DNA of 64,000 nt. It comes from G963556115 sp963675945 (GTDB lineage: Bacteria > Planctomycetota > SZUA-567). Positions 1 to 8,549 of this stretch are shown here, piece by piece. The notes under the pieces were generated by a model, which saw only the letters and a list, made by a program, of their open reading frames with translations, was not told the DNA's origin and made no database searches. A program made the position numbers and the translations under genes. Numbering within the stretch: the stretch's first letter is position 1; each line of letters opens with the position of its first letter. Location: assembly GCA_963675945.1 (NCBI GenBank), contig OY780932.1, forward strand, positions 3,534,001 through 3,598,000, in the 5' to 3' direction.

Positions 1-2424
1 GGGCGCGGTTCTGCAGCCGGTTCCATCGTCGCTTACGCTATGCTGATTACCGATCTCGACCCGCTCAAATACGACCTGCTCTTCGAACGCTTCCTCAATG
101 AAGGACGTAATGAGATGCCGGATATCGATATTGACTTTGATGTAGAGCGACGTGCAGAGGTGGTACAATTTATCAAAGACAGATTCGGCCACGATCACTG
201 TTCGCAGATCATCACCTACGGTAAGATTTCAGCCAAGAGTGCGGTCAGAGATGTTGGCCGAGTCATGGACATCCCCCTGCACGAGGTAAACACCATCGCC
301 AAGATGATCCCCGATGGGGTCAAAGCCAAGAACGGCAATACCTCTATTCAGAATGCCATGAAGGAGAACCCCGATCTCAAGGATATCTATGAGAAGGATC
401 CCCAAATTCGCGAGATGCTCGATATGAGTGGCGAACTCGACGGCGTAATCCGGCAGACCGGGATACATGCCGCCGGGGTACTGGTAGCCGACCGCCCGCT
501 GGCCGAATTCTACGGACCGCTGGCCAAACGCGGCGAGGATATCACCTTCCAGTATGACATGAAGAAGGTCGAGGTTCTCGGCCTCTGCAAGGTCGATGTC
601 CTCGGCCTAGAGACCCTCACCCTGATCCGCAAAGCCCTCGATATCATCCGGCAGTCCACCGGGGACGAGATCGATATCAGCAATATCCCGATCGACGACG
701 CCAAGACCTTCAAGATGCTGAGTAAAGGCGACTCCAAAGGGGTATTCCAGTTTGAATCTGACGGCTTTAGAGCCCTGCTTACCAAGATGAAACCGGACAG
801 ATTTGAAGACCTCATCGCCGGAGTGGCCATGTACCGCCCCGGGCCTCTGGGGTGTGGCATGGTAGACCGTTATATCGACTGCAAACACAAAAGAGCCGAG
901 CCCAACTACCTCCATCCCCTGCTCAAGAACATCCTGGGTGAGACCCACGGCGAAGTTCTATACCAAGAACAGGTTCAAGCTTTGGCGCTGCAACTTGCCC
1001 ATTTCACCCTCTCCGAGGGTGACCTGATGCGCCGCGCCATGGGTAAAAAGATCAAAGAGATCATGGATGAGTACAAGGGAAAATTCGTAAAGCAGGCACA
1101 CGATACCGTGGGTGAAGAGATCGCCGCGCAGATCTTCGACCAGGTCGAACAGTTTGCCGCTTACGGTTTCAACAAGTCGCACTCCGCCTGCTACGCCTAT
1201 ATCGCCTACCAGACCGCCTGGCTCAAGGCTCATTATCCGGTCGAGTATATGGCGGCACTACTCACCACCAACCGCGGCAATTCCGACAAGGTCGTCCAGT
1301 ACTCAGAGGACTCCAAGCACCTCGGCATCAAACTCTTGCCCCCCGACGTCAACGAATCCGGCGCTTACTTCACCGTCACCCCGGATAAAAATATCCGCTA
1401 CGGTCTCTCGGCGATCAAAGGCGTAGGTGACAAAGCGGTCGAAGCCATGGAAGAGGTACGCCGCAGCGAAGGTGAGTTCACCAGTATCTACGACTTCTGC
1501 GAACGGGTCGATCTGCACAAACTGAACAAAGGTGCAATTGAAGCTATTATCAAAGCTGGCGGCTTCGACTCCCTGCCCGGGCACCGCGCCCAGCTTATTG
1601 CCGCTCTGGAAGCCGCCATCTCCGCCGGACAGACCGCACAGAAGGACAAGAATTCCGGCCAAATGAATCTCTTCGGAGAGTGTGAAGACATACCCGAGCC
1701 GGAGCTGCCGAATATTCCCGAGTGGGAGGAACAGCTCAAACTACAGCTGGAGAAAGAAGTACTGGGAATGTATGTATCCAGCCATCCGCTAGCCAAGTAT
1801 GAAACTGCTCTGCGAGTCTTCAGTAACGCCCGGGTAAACCGACTCACCGACGCCAACGATGGGGCATATGTTACTATCGGCGGGATTATCAGTGCGGTAA
1901 ATATCCGGCTCGACAAAAAAGAACGACGCTACGCGCAGCTCATTCTCGACGATCTCGATGCCAGTGTCCGGGTAATGGTCTTCTCCAGCCAGTTCGAGGA
2001 GTATAAAGATCTCTTGGAAGAGGACAGAGTCATCTTTATCCAGGGCAAGCTGGATCTGAGCCGGGACGAACCAAGCATCCTCTGTGACCAGGTTATCGCA
2101 ATCGAGAACGCGGTGGACAGACTGGCCGGCAAGGCGATCATCACCCTCCACTCCGACCATTATAACAGTAATACCGAGATCTCCAGCCTCAAGGAGTGTA
2201 TTACCCGCAACCACGGCAAGATTCCACTATACTTCAATGTCACTACACTCAAAGGCAAGCAGCTCACCATCAAGACACCGCCTGCCTACGGCATCACCCC
2301 GAGCGAAGAATTCGCCGAAGAGCTCCGCGACATTCTGGGAGAAGGCAATCTGCACTACACCCCGATGACCCAGAACGGTAACGGCAAGAAGACTAACCGC
2401 CGCTTCCAGCGCAAATCAGGATAG
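1..2424 (+). CDS. dnaE: DNA polymerase III alpha subunit, 3' part (partial)
   Basis: Catalytic subunit of the replicative polymerase. The frame is open from base 1, so the gene begins upstream of the window; 807 codons are visible and the first ATG at 40 is internal. The N-terminal PHP domain is missing. The first residues (GRGSAAGS) belong to the polymerase core. The catalytic aspartates lie in PDIDIDFD (visible residues 41 and 43), with the third in KVDVLGL (about 199). A helix-hairpin-helix with GLSAIKGVG follows near 470 and an OB-fold with TIGGIISAV near 630. The layout matches DnaE rather than PolC, because no exonuclease insertion is visible. No terminator is evident in the 220 bp before the next gene. 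Confidence 0.97.
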   Translation, partial: GRGSAAGSIVAYAMLITDLDPLKYDLLFERFLNEGRNEMPDIDIDFDVERRAEVVQFIKDRFGHDHCSQIITYGKISAKSAVRDVGRVMDIPLHEVNTIAKMIPDGVKAKNGNTSIQNAMKENPDLKDIYEKDPQIREMLDMSGELDGVIRQTGIHAAGVLVADRPLAEFYGPLAKRGEDITFQYDMKKVEVLGLCKVDVLGLETLTLIRKALDIIRQSTGDEIDISNIPIDDAKTFKMLSKGDSKGVFQFESDGFRALLTKMKPDRFEDLIAGVAMYRPGPLGCGMVDRYIDCKHKRAEPNYLHPLLKNILGETHGEVLYQEQVQALALQLAHFTLSEGDLMRRAMGKKIKEIMDEYKGKFVKQAHDTVGEEIAAQIFDQVEQFAAYGFNKSHSACYAYIAYQTAWLKAHYPVEYMAALLTTNRGNSDKVVQYSEDSKHLGIKLLPPDVNESGAYFTVTPDKNIRYGLSAIKGVGDKAVEAMEEVRRSEGEFTSIYDFCERVDLHKLNKGAIEAIIKAGGFDSLPGHRAQLIAALEAAISAGQTAQKDKNSGQMNLFGECEDIPEPELPNIPEWEEQLKLQLEKEVLGMYVSSHPLAKYETALRVFSNARVNRLTDANDGAYVTIGGIISAVNIRLDKKERRYAQLILDDLDASVRVMVFSSQFEEYKDLLEEDRVIFIQGKLDLSRDEPSILCDQVIAIENAVDRLAGKAIITLHSDHYNSNTEISSLKECITRNHGKIPLYFNVTTLKGKQLTIKTPPAYGITPSEEFAEELRDILGEGNLHYTPMTQNGNGKKTNRRFQRKSG

Positions 2425-2555
2425 AATGCTTCAATCCACGATTATGCCTTCTTAGCCAAAATGTAGAATGAAGACGCATATAATTCTGCTTATGCAGTGT
2501 ATGCGTCTGCGTTACGCAAGGTACAGAGAATGTTCAGTCAAACCTGAAATTAATA

Positions 2556-2583
2556 TTGTATTACCCTTGCCGAATTCTATAAT
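2556..2583 (+). promoter_or_regulatory. Sigma-70-type promoter for the radical SAM gene
   Basis: TTGTAT at 2556-2561 and a perfect TATAAT at 2578-2583 are separated by 16 bp. They lie upstream of the ATG at 2648, which has AAGGA at 2632-2636. This argues that translation starts at 2648 and not at the upstream in-frame ATG at 2468, which would place the promoter inside the gene. Confidence 0.6.
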
Positions 2584-2647
2584 AAGAAGACAATGTCGAA
2601 AGCTGAGAATAGAAAAAAACTCTCAGTATACAAGGAAGAATATAATT

Positions 2648-3742
2648 ATGTTCCAAGATACATGGTTCTCTCTTATGCGCCGGATTCCAGTTCTAGGCAC
2701 AAAAAAATATTTTTTGGCTGCATCAACTTATCTCACCCCTAAAAAGCTGTACAATATACTCAAGTGTGAATATGAAGCAGAAAAGAAGGTGCTGAACCCG
2801 AGCGCCTACCCCTACATTGCCATCTTTGACGTTGCCAATATCTGTAATCTCAAATGTCCATACTGTCCCACCGGAGCCGGGCAGGCTAGTGGACACAAAC
2901 TTGGTTATATGGATATTGAGCTCGTGGAGCGGGTACTCGATGAAATCGGCGACTATCTTGTCATGGCCTACCTCTACCACTGGGGTGAACCGTTGCTGAA
3001 CCCGAATATCGGCAAAATTGTCGAATTATGCCACAAACGCAATATCTTCACCTCCCTCTCTAGCAATTTGAGTCTGGATTGCACTCCGACACTGCTGGAA
3101 CTCTGCGATAACGGCCTGGATCACCTCGACCCCAGTATTGATGGAGCAACCCAAGAGACCTACTCCAAGTACCGCCGCAACGGCGATCTGGCAAAGGTTC
3201 TGGAGAATTTAAAGTTCATTATTGATTACCGCAGACAGAAGAATCGGCTCAACCCGGTTATCGACTGGCAATTCCTTACCTTCAACCACAACCGCCATGA
3301 GGTAGAAGCCGCAAAAATATTGGCCGCACAGCTCGGAATAGACCGATTCTTTACCCGCCACGGCTACAGCCCGGAAGACACCCCTGAAGGCCTTACCGGC
3401 GACAACAGCAGAGATGCCCAACGCTGCAAGCTTCTCTACCGCAGCATAGTCATCAACTCTGACTATTCGATCTCCCCTTGCTGCTATATCTTTAATAGCA
3501 AGAATGTCTTTGGCAACGCCAAAACCGCCTCCATCATGGATATCAGGCAGAACAAGAGATACGTCATGGCGCGCAAGCTCTTTCGCCAAGACCTCAAATC
3601 AACTATCCCGCAAAACCTCGAACATCCCTGTCTGCTATGCAACCGAACCGCAGCAATACACCCCGAGCTATACGCCAGAATGCAGAGCAAGCTGATCAAA
3701 GCTGAACCGGCAACCGCAGACGATTTTCACTATAATATCTAA
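2648..3742 (+). CDS. Radical SAM protein with C-terminal SPASM-type cysteines
   Basis: A radical SAM enzyme of 364 residues. Cys66, Cys70 and Cys73 form CNLKCPYC, the CxxxCxxC ligand set for the SAM-cleaving [4Fe-4S] cluster. YHWGEPLL follows as the GGEP-like motif. The C-terminal region has a SPASM-like cysteine set (ISPCCYIF, then HPCLLC), which usually binds one or two auxiliary clusters. The start at 2648 is chosen because of the AAGGA site and the TATAAT promoter just upstream; an in-frame ATG at 2468 is rejected. The gene stands alone, with no peptide precursor or transporter beside it, so the substrate is unknown. Family members modify peptides, tRNA or small metabolites, and no specific function is claimed. 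Confidence 0.85.
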   Translation: MFQDTWFSLMRRIPVLGTKKYFLAASTYLTPKKLYNILKCEYEAEKKVLNPSAYPYIAIFDVANICNLKCPYCPTGAGQASGHKLGYMDIELVERVLDEIGDYLVMAYLYHWGEPLLNPNIGKIVELCHKRNIFTSLSSNLSLDCTPTLLELCDNGLDHLDPSIDGATQETYSKYRRNGDLAKVLENLKFIIDYRRQKNRLNPVIDWQFLTFNHNRHEVEAAKILAAQLGIDRFFTRHGYSPEDTPEGLTGDNSRDAQRCKLLYRSIVINSDYSISPCCYIFNSKNVFGNAKTASIMDIRQNKRYVMARKLFRQDLKSTIPQNLEHPCLLCNRTAAIHPELYARMQSKLIKAEPATADDFHYNI

Positions 3743-4177
3743 TCATTATTCCATTATAACCGCATTGTATATTGACCTCGACTCTGACCTTACTACCATT
3801 CCGAACCAAGGCTTAAACTCAAACTATCCGTAAACCCTACCCACAAGCTGCAGCGCAATAAAGCCAACCTCTTATAACCATACACTATTTTTCCCATTTT
3901 CCGCTAAAACAACCCACAACCAAATTATTATTTTATCACTAAAAGTAAAATATCATCAATCAACCAAAATACTCACAACACATTATAATATAAACAACTA
4001 CACAAATCAAAAGAACCAAACAGGATCTTTTTTAAACTTTATTTAAAAAAAAGAACTGGCATAATTGCCAACTCGGTATATAATACCTACACACATAAAG
4101 GATACACCATCTACACCAGATCTAAGAGTTACCTGAGAGAAGCAGAAACAAACACAAACACAACAAGAATGAACAAC
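3743..4177. other. AT-rich intergenic region, no gene seen
   Basis: Between the convergent radical SAM and rluB genes. It is strongly A/T rich, with runs of A and T around 4030-4055 that form a weak inverted repeat. No coding frame, RNA gene or clear promoter was recognised. Confidence 0.5.
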
Positions 4178-4227
4178 ACAAAGTTAAAGGTTCTGAGTTT
4201 ACCTAGACTCAGAACCTTTAACTTTGT
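4178..4227 (-). terminator. Perfect 21-bp hairpin downstream of rluB
   Basis: The arm at 4178-4198 is an exact reverse complement of 4207-4227, with an 8-nt loop. It lies 35 bp beyond the rluB stop codon and probably ends that transcript. On the minus strand it is followed by a moderately T-rich stretch (TGTTGTGTTC). The stem is unusually long and perfect for a terminator. Confidence 0.6.
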
Positions 4228-4261
4228 AATACTACCCTCACTGCACACCCCAAGGACAATC

Positions 4262-5308
4262 TCAGGCCAACGGATGCTTTCTGCCCGAAGTCGGTTTCTT
4301 GCGCATAGTCTTCTTCACCGGCTTCTTTGCCACCTTCTTGCGTGGGGTCTGGTTGAACGAGGTCACCGCCGTCTTACTCGAACGTTCACCCCGCTTCGGG
4401 CGCTTACCCCGGGCAGAACGTTCCTCTGTCCCGAACTTACTCTGAGTCGAACCCTGCCGCTGTTTCAGCTTACTCCCGCCGCTATAGCGCTTCGGTCTAG
4501 CCGGATCAGGTTTACCGCTGAGCTTGGTACCGGAGTAATTGCGCTTCAACTGCCCAAGCTTCTCAAGCTTGGCCGCAGACGGATGCTCCATAAGTTCGAA
4601 TACCCTGGTCAATTCCTCACGGGTCAAGCGTCGACACTTGCCCTTGCTGATACCTTTGAGACTAAACGGCCCCACCTCCAGTCGAATAAGCCGCTTCACC
4701 TCATGCCCCAGGATCGCAAACAGACGCCGCACCTCCCGGTTTACACCTTCAGACACACCGATCTTCAGGGTCGTACGCTCCTTGCTGCGGCGCGAAATCT
4801 TGCAGAAAGACGGCTTGACCAGCACCGGCCCGATTCTTACCCCTTTGGCCAGCAGTTCGCTTATCTTTGCATCCTCAATACGCCCCTCCACCGTTACCTC
4901 ATATACCTTGCGCACACCCTGACTCGGATGGGTCAGATAAAAGGAGAGATCCCCGTCATTGGTCAGAACAATCAACCCTTCACTATCCCGGTCGAGTCTG
5001 CCTGCCGGATAGACCCGCTGCGTTATTTCAGAAGGCACCAGATCAAGTACCGTACTCCTACCATATTCATCCTCGGCAGTAGTCGTATACCCTTTGGGCT
5101 TGTGCATAAGCAGATAGACCTTATTCTCTTCATGCACCGTCTTGCCGTCTACGGTAATAAAATCAGTCCCTGGGTCGACCTTGACCCCGAGTTCAGCGAC
5201 AATCTCACCATTGATCGCTACCCGGCCTTCAAGAATTATCTCTTCCGCCTTCCGGCGTGAAGCTACGCCACAATGCGCTAAAAATTTATGCAACCGTTCC
5301 ATACTCAT
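4262..5308 (-). CDS. rluB: Ribosomal large-subunit pseudouridine synthase B type (RluB/RsuA family)
   Basis: Converts a specific uridine in rRNA to pseudouridine. An S4 RNA-binding domain occupies residues 1-60 (ERLHKFLAHCGVASRR). The catalytic domain follows, with the conserved GRLDRDSEGL motif; Asp106 is the expected nucleophile. The final hundred residues form a Lys/Arg-rich, low-complexity tail, as in many RluB proteins. The start is set at the ATG at 5308, which has GAGGG five bases upstream; a TTG four codons earlier contributes to that site and is unlikely to be used. RluB fits better than RsuA because of the basic tail and overall length (348 residues), but family members are hard to separate by eye. 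Confidence 0.9.
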   Translation of the reverse strand: MSMERLHKFLAHCGVASRRKAEEIILEGRVAINGEIVAELGVKVDPGTDFITVDGKTVHEENKVYLLMHKPKGYTTTAEDEYGRSTVLDLVPSEITQRVYPAGRLDRDSEGLIVLTNDGDLSFYLTHPSQGVRKVYEVTVEGRIEDAKISELLAKGVRIGPVLVKPSFCKISRRSKERTTLKIGVSEGVNREVRRLFAILGHEVKRLIRLEVGPFSLKGISKGKCRRLTREELTRVFELMEHPSAAKLEKLGQLKRNYSGTKLSGKPDPARPKRYSGGSKLKQRQGSTQSKFGTEERSARGKRPKRGERSSKTAVTSFNQTPRKKVAKKPVKKTMRKKPTSGRKHPLA

Positions 5309-5341
5309 AATAACCCTCAATATGTATAATAATAACCTTAC

Positions 5342-5968
5342 CTACGAATTCTTCTCCAGCCACCTGACTGCCAGCCGGTAGACCTGCTTAAGCCGTTTAG
5401 CAGATATATCCCAACCCTCAAGCTCCCGCCGGATCAGCTCTGGATGCTTCTTACTGATATCCCTGAGCGCATTTCCCACCGACTTCCTGACATACTCACT
5501 ATCATCCTCCTTGAGTGCCGCCAGCAGCAAGATTGCCGCCTCAGGATACTCCCGGAAGTACTCCCTCCCGGTCCAGATCCGCAAACCCTCGGTAACCGCC
5601 CGTCTGACATTCGCCTGCGGATCTGCCAGCCACTCCCGGATTACGGGTAGTGCCCGCTGATACCCGGTATCGGCGCAATAACGGTCAAAGACCTTGGCCA
5701 GAATCTCCTGTACCTGCCAACTGGGGTCAAAACTCACCTCTTCCCGCAGAAAACTCAGTACTTCAACCTCAGTAGCTGCATATGCCCCAAGAATAAACAC
5801 CGCCAATGCCCGCACCTGATAAGACTCATGGCTAAATAACTGATACGCCACCCGCCGCGCCTCCTCCGGTGGCAACTCTGTTTCCACCTCAGCCGCAGCA
5901 GCCAGTATATCCTTGAAGCCATGTTTAATCTGTTCAACCCGGCCGATCAAAACAGCTATATCTATCAT
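5342..5968 (-). CDS. HEAT-repeat protein, DNA alkylation repair (AlkD-like) family candidate
   Basis: An all-helical protein of 208 residues built of HEAT-like repeats. Blocks such as NVRRAVTEGLR and YVRKSVGNALRDISKKHPEL resemble those of the AlkC/AlkD-like DNA glycosylase family and related HEAT proteins. No catalytic residue can be assigned with confidence by eye, so a scaffold role is equally possible. The start is the ATG at 5968, with CTGGAG upstream and no overlap with the preceding glycosyltransferase gene; a longer frame from 6049 would overlap that gene and lacks a better site. It lies 32 bp downstream of the glycosyltransferase, probably in the same transcript. Confidence 0.75.
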   Translation of the reverse strand: MIDIAVLIGRVEQIKHGFKDILAAAAEVETELPPEEARRVAYQLFSHESYQVRALAVFILGAYAATEVEVLSFLREEVSFDPSWQVQEILAKVFDRYCADTGYQRALPVIREWLADPQANVRRAVTEGLRIWTGREYFREYPEAAILLLAALKEDDSEYVRKSVGNALRDISKKHPELIRRELEGWDISAKRLKQVYRLAVRWLEKNS

Positions 5969-6000
5969 AACACTCCAGAATTTATCGGCAAGGGAAAAAC

Positions 6001-6948
6001 TTACTTGCCGCTCAGCCCCATCTCTTGAGGACACCCCAGCACATGCCACTTGAATATATATACAGCCAGTCTGAACTTATGCCGCGACTTAACCGAAAAT
6101 GGCGCTGCCACCAGATTAAGCAGCATATTCAGGGTATTCTTGCATAACAACCCGGCAAGCAGAATACCGAAGGTCACACCAGAGCTATGATCCCGAAAGA
6201 ACTTGTACCGGCTCCGCCAATACTCTATCCGTACCGCCAAAGGTACCTTCTTCGCGGTCTGCCCTTGCAAATGATAAATATCAGCCTCCGGAACCAGATA
6301 CGACCTCCACCCCGCCTTACAAGCGCGCCAGCACCACTCGGTCTCTTCAATAAAGAAGAAGTACCCCGCGTCATAACGCCCCACCTCACGGCACATCTCA
6401 GCCCGTGCGAATAACGCCGCCCCGACCAGTGACTCGACCGCCAGCGGCTCTTGGGCTACAAACCGCTTCTGATAATAACGTGAAGGCCAGAGCAGGCGGA
6501 GCAGACTCTTATTGCCGAGTTCGGTCGCCAGTGTCGGAAAATTTGCCGCGGTATTCTGCAAAGAGCCATCCGCATTCAAGAGTTGCGGGCTGGCAAACCC
6601 GGCATCCGGGGTCTTCTCCATAAAATCCAGCACCCGGTCAACACTACCTGCACACATTAGCGTATCCGAATTCAGCAGTAGATAATACCTGCTCTGAACC
6701 GCATCCATCCCGATATTATTGGCTGCAGCGAAGCCAAGGTTTTTGCCATTCTCGATAACCGTCACCCCGGAGAAACGCTCCCTGATCGCTTGCACCGAAT
6801 TATCCACCGACCCGTTGTCCACCACCACCACGCTATATGAATACCGCTCTATTCCACGTGGTAGCGACTCAATACAGGCACACACCAACTCTGCAGTATT
6901 ATAATTGACAATAACTATTGTCAGATCCAGTTGCTCAGAACTACCCAT
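6001..6948 (-). CDS. Family 2 glycosyltransferase (rhamnosyltransferase-like)
   Basis: A nucleotide-sugar-dependent GT-A glycosyltransferase of 315 residues. The N-terminal TIVIVNYNTAE strand, VVVDNGSVDNS and LLLNSDT (the DXD-type metal site) are typical of GT2. ETEWCWRACKAGW in the second half is the conserved acceptor-side ED motif of the rhamnosyltransferase-like branch. The C-terminal part is hydrophobic and basic, suggesting contact with the membrane. The likely substrate is a cell-surface polysaccharide or O-antigen intermediate, but the sugar cannot be read from sequence. The ATG at 6948 is preferred over a GTG one codon earlier. It heads a short minus-strand unit with the HEAT-repeat gene. 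Confidence 0.88.
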   Translation of the reverse strand: MGSSEQLDLTIVIVNYNTAELVCACIESLPRGIERYSYSVVVVDNGSVDNSVQAIRERFSGVTVIENGKNLGFAAANNIGMDAVQSRYYLLLNSDTLMCAGSVDRVLDFMEKTPDAGFASPQLLNADGSLQNTAANFPTLATELGNKSLLRLLWPSRYYQKRFVAQEPLAVESLVGAALFARAEMCREVGRYDAGYFFFIEETEWCWRACKAGWRSYLVPEADIYHLQGQTAKKVPLAVRIEYWRSRYKFFRDHSSGVTFGILLAGLLCKNTLNMLLNLVAAPFSVKSRHKFRLAVYIFKWHVLGCPQEMGLSGK

Positions 6949-6973
6949 CACCTACTCAACCCTGTATAATCCC

Positions 6974-7001
6974 TTGAAAAACTTATTCACTTTATTATAA
7001 C
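6974..7001 (+). promoter_or_regulatory. Sigma-70-type promoter for truB
   Basis: TTGAAA at 6974-6979 and TATAAC at 6996-7001 are spaced by 16 bp, about 48 bp upstream of the truB start. The divergent glycosyltransferase begins at 6948 on the other strand. Confidence 0.5.
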
Positions 7002-7049
7002 TATATACACCACGATTAATAGTGTATTCTACTTTATTAGGAGAAACGT

Positions 7050-7781
7050 TTGCAAAGTATACCATTTCCCGAGCTGCTCGCAACCTTTAACTCAGATCCA
7101 CACGCACTAATCGCTAAAATTCCCGGCATCTTCCTGCTCCATAAGGAAAAGGATTGGACCAGCCACGATGTCGTAGCCAAAATGCGCCGGATACTCGGAA
7201 TGAAGCGGGTTGGTCACGGCGGTACCCTCGATCCCCTGGCCGAAGGACTGCTCATTATCTTTGCCGGTAACGCTACCAGACTCTTCGACTGCCTCCAGGA
7301 TTACTCCAAAGAGTATATTGCCGAATTCAGACTAGGAATCCGTACCGATACCCAGGATATAACCGGCACCGTAATCGACCAGACACCGCCGGAGAAGCCC
7401 CTTCCTAGCCATGAAGAAGTAGAAGTGGTACTAGAGCAGTTTCGCGGCAAAATTTTCCAGCTCCCGCCGATGTACAGCGCTCTCAAGGTAAAAGGGAAAA
7501 AACTCTACGAGCTGGCCAGGGAAGGCAAATCTGTAGAACGTGAACCCCGCGCGGTAGAGACCTTCGCTCTCGAACTCCTCGAATTTGACGGGACTATCGG
7601 TAAAATTAAGGTAGAAGTCAGCAAAGGGTTCTATATTCGCACCCTCATCGATGATATCGGTGAAAAACTCGGCTGCTTTGCCACCATGACTACCCTGCTG
7701 CGCACCCGTATCGGCCCCTTCCACCTCGAAGACGCCCAGACCCTCGATCAACTACAACCGCCAGAGGACAACCAGTCCTAG
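7050..7781 (+). CDS. truB: tRNA pseudouridine(55) synthase TruB
   Basis: Makes pseudouridine 55 in the T-arm of tRNAs. The core GHGGTLDPLAEGLL holds catalytic Asp61, and SKEYIAEFRLG and KVSKGFYIRTLIDDIG are further family motifs. At 243 residues it is a short TruB without a clear PUA domain. The start is a TTG at 7050 with a strong TTAGGAG site six bases upstream; no in-frame ATG precedes the conserved domain, so the TTG start is well supported. Confidence 0.95.
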   Translation: MQSIPFPELLATFNSDPHALIAKIPGIFLLHKEKDWTSHDVVAKMRRILGMKRVGHGGTLDPLAEGLLIIFAGNATRLFDCLQDYSKEYIAEFRLGIRTDTQDITGTVIDQTPPEKPLPSHEEVEVVLEQFRGKIFQLPPMYSALKVKGKKLYELAREGKSVEREPRAVETFALELLEFDGTIGKIKVEVSKGFYIRTLIDDIGEKLGCFATMTTLLRTRIGPFHLEDAQTLDQLQPPEDNQS

Positions 7782-8119
7782 AAATTCACCCCGAAAATCT
7801 ATACCCTAAAGACATACTAACCCCTTCCCTGGGGGACATTCTGTCCCCAAACCCCTGGAGTAAGGGCTACTCGCCCTTACAACCTCGGTGCGCAGCCCGC
7901 ACAAGGCTAATTTTCGCAAGCGTAATTCGGGAGCGTGAGATATACTCGAAAGTAATCTCCGCTATGACTGTAAAGTTTGAAATGAGTAGAAAATTGCCTA
8001 CGCAATTTTCAGACCTCGTATACTTTATTTTCAATCTCTACCGAAAATAACTCAAGTTTTTATAGTTCGAACCGTTAATAAAGATAAAGAATGATTATAT
8101 ACTTATAATGGAGAAGACT
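7782..8119. repeat. Intergenic region with dispersed repeat and hairpin
   Basis: No gene is seen. Bases 7844-7887 match, in inverted orientation, bases 14708-14750 (about 38 of 44 positions, with one gap), and the similarity continues weakly to about 7930. A 9-bp hairpin at 7989-8010 (GAAAATTGC, loop CTAC, GCAATTTTC) belongs to a family of similar short hairpins elsewhere in the window. The AT-rich end, 8040-8119, probably holds the promoter of the next small gene. Confidence 0.65.
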
Positions 8120-8350
8120 ATGGAGATCTCAGCCACCTCACCGCAGTCACTAGCACTGCCCACAGCCAGTGCTGCCCTCGCCAGCGCTCCCAGCAGTAGT
8201 GGTCAGCTTGAAGGGATCACCGGCCTACTCAAAGACTCTGTAGAGATTCAGGGCGACATGGCGCTAAAATTGATCGAGAGCGGCTTGCAGACCCAATTCA
8301 CTGAACAGAAGATGGCTATCGCCCAGCAGATAATCGATGTCTACGCCTGA
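8120..8350 (+). CDS. Small YjfB-like putative motility protein
   Basis: A protein of 76 residues beginning MEISATSPQS, followed by an Ala/Ser-rich stretch and an amphipathic helix (LLKDSVEIQGDMALKLIESG). This resembles the YjfB family (putative motility protein), whose members start MDIAALS and have one helical segment. The match is by eye only and the family function is not established. The second ATG (8120) is preferred because GGAGAAG sits at the right distance before it; an ATG at 8108 is the alternative. No flagellar or chemotaxis genes lie nearby, so a motility role has no support from context. Confidence 0.55.
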   Translation: MEISATSPQSLALPTASAALASAPSSSGQLEGITGLLKDSVEIQGDMALKLIESGLQTQFTEQKMAIAQQIIDVYA

Positions 8351-8486
8351 ACTGAATTCATGTTCGTGCTATAGTATTGAATAATCTAACAACCATGCCT
8401 ACCAACCAAACCTGCAGCTTATTATTTATACTGCCTGACTTCCACTCCCTCGCTACAGATTTAATGCTGTTTCAAAATTTACTGAC

Positions 8487-8514
8487 TTGAGAATCTCACT
8501 CCACGTGCTATACT
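8487..8514 (+). promoter_or_regulatory. Sigma-70-type promoter for the HExxH membrane protein
   Basis: TTGAGA at 8487-8492, a 16-bp spacer and TATACT at 8509-8514, 35 bp upstream of the ATG at 8550. Confidence 0.55.
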
Positions 8515-8549
8515 AACTAACATACTACTCACCTATCTGGAGTCCAGCC

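Noticed and set aside
2468..2647. N-terminal 60-residue extension of the radical SAM gene
   Set aside because: A TATAAT promoter and an AAGGA site lie inside it and the conserved protein begins at 2648.
4169..5260. 363-codon plus-strand frame opposite rluB
   Set aside because: It mirrors the rluB coding sequence, has no family motifs, and rluB on the minus strand has a clear S4 domain, GRLD motif and ribosome site.
8120..8350. Evidence for a flagellar locus
   Set aside because: Only one weak YjfB-like protein is present; no flagellin, motor or chemotaxis gene is found in the window.
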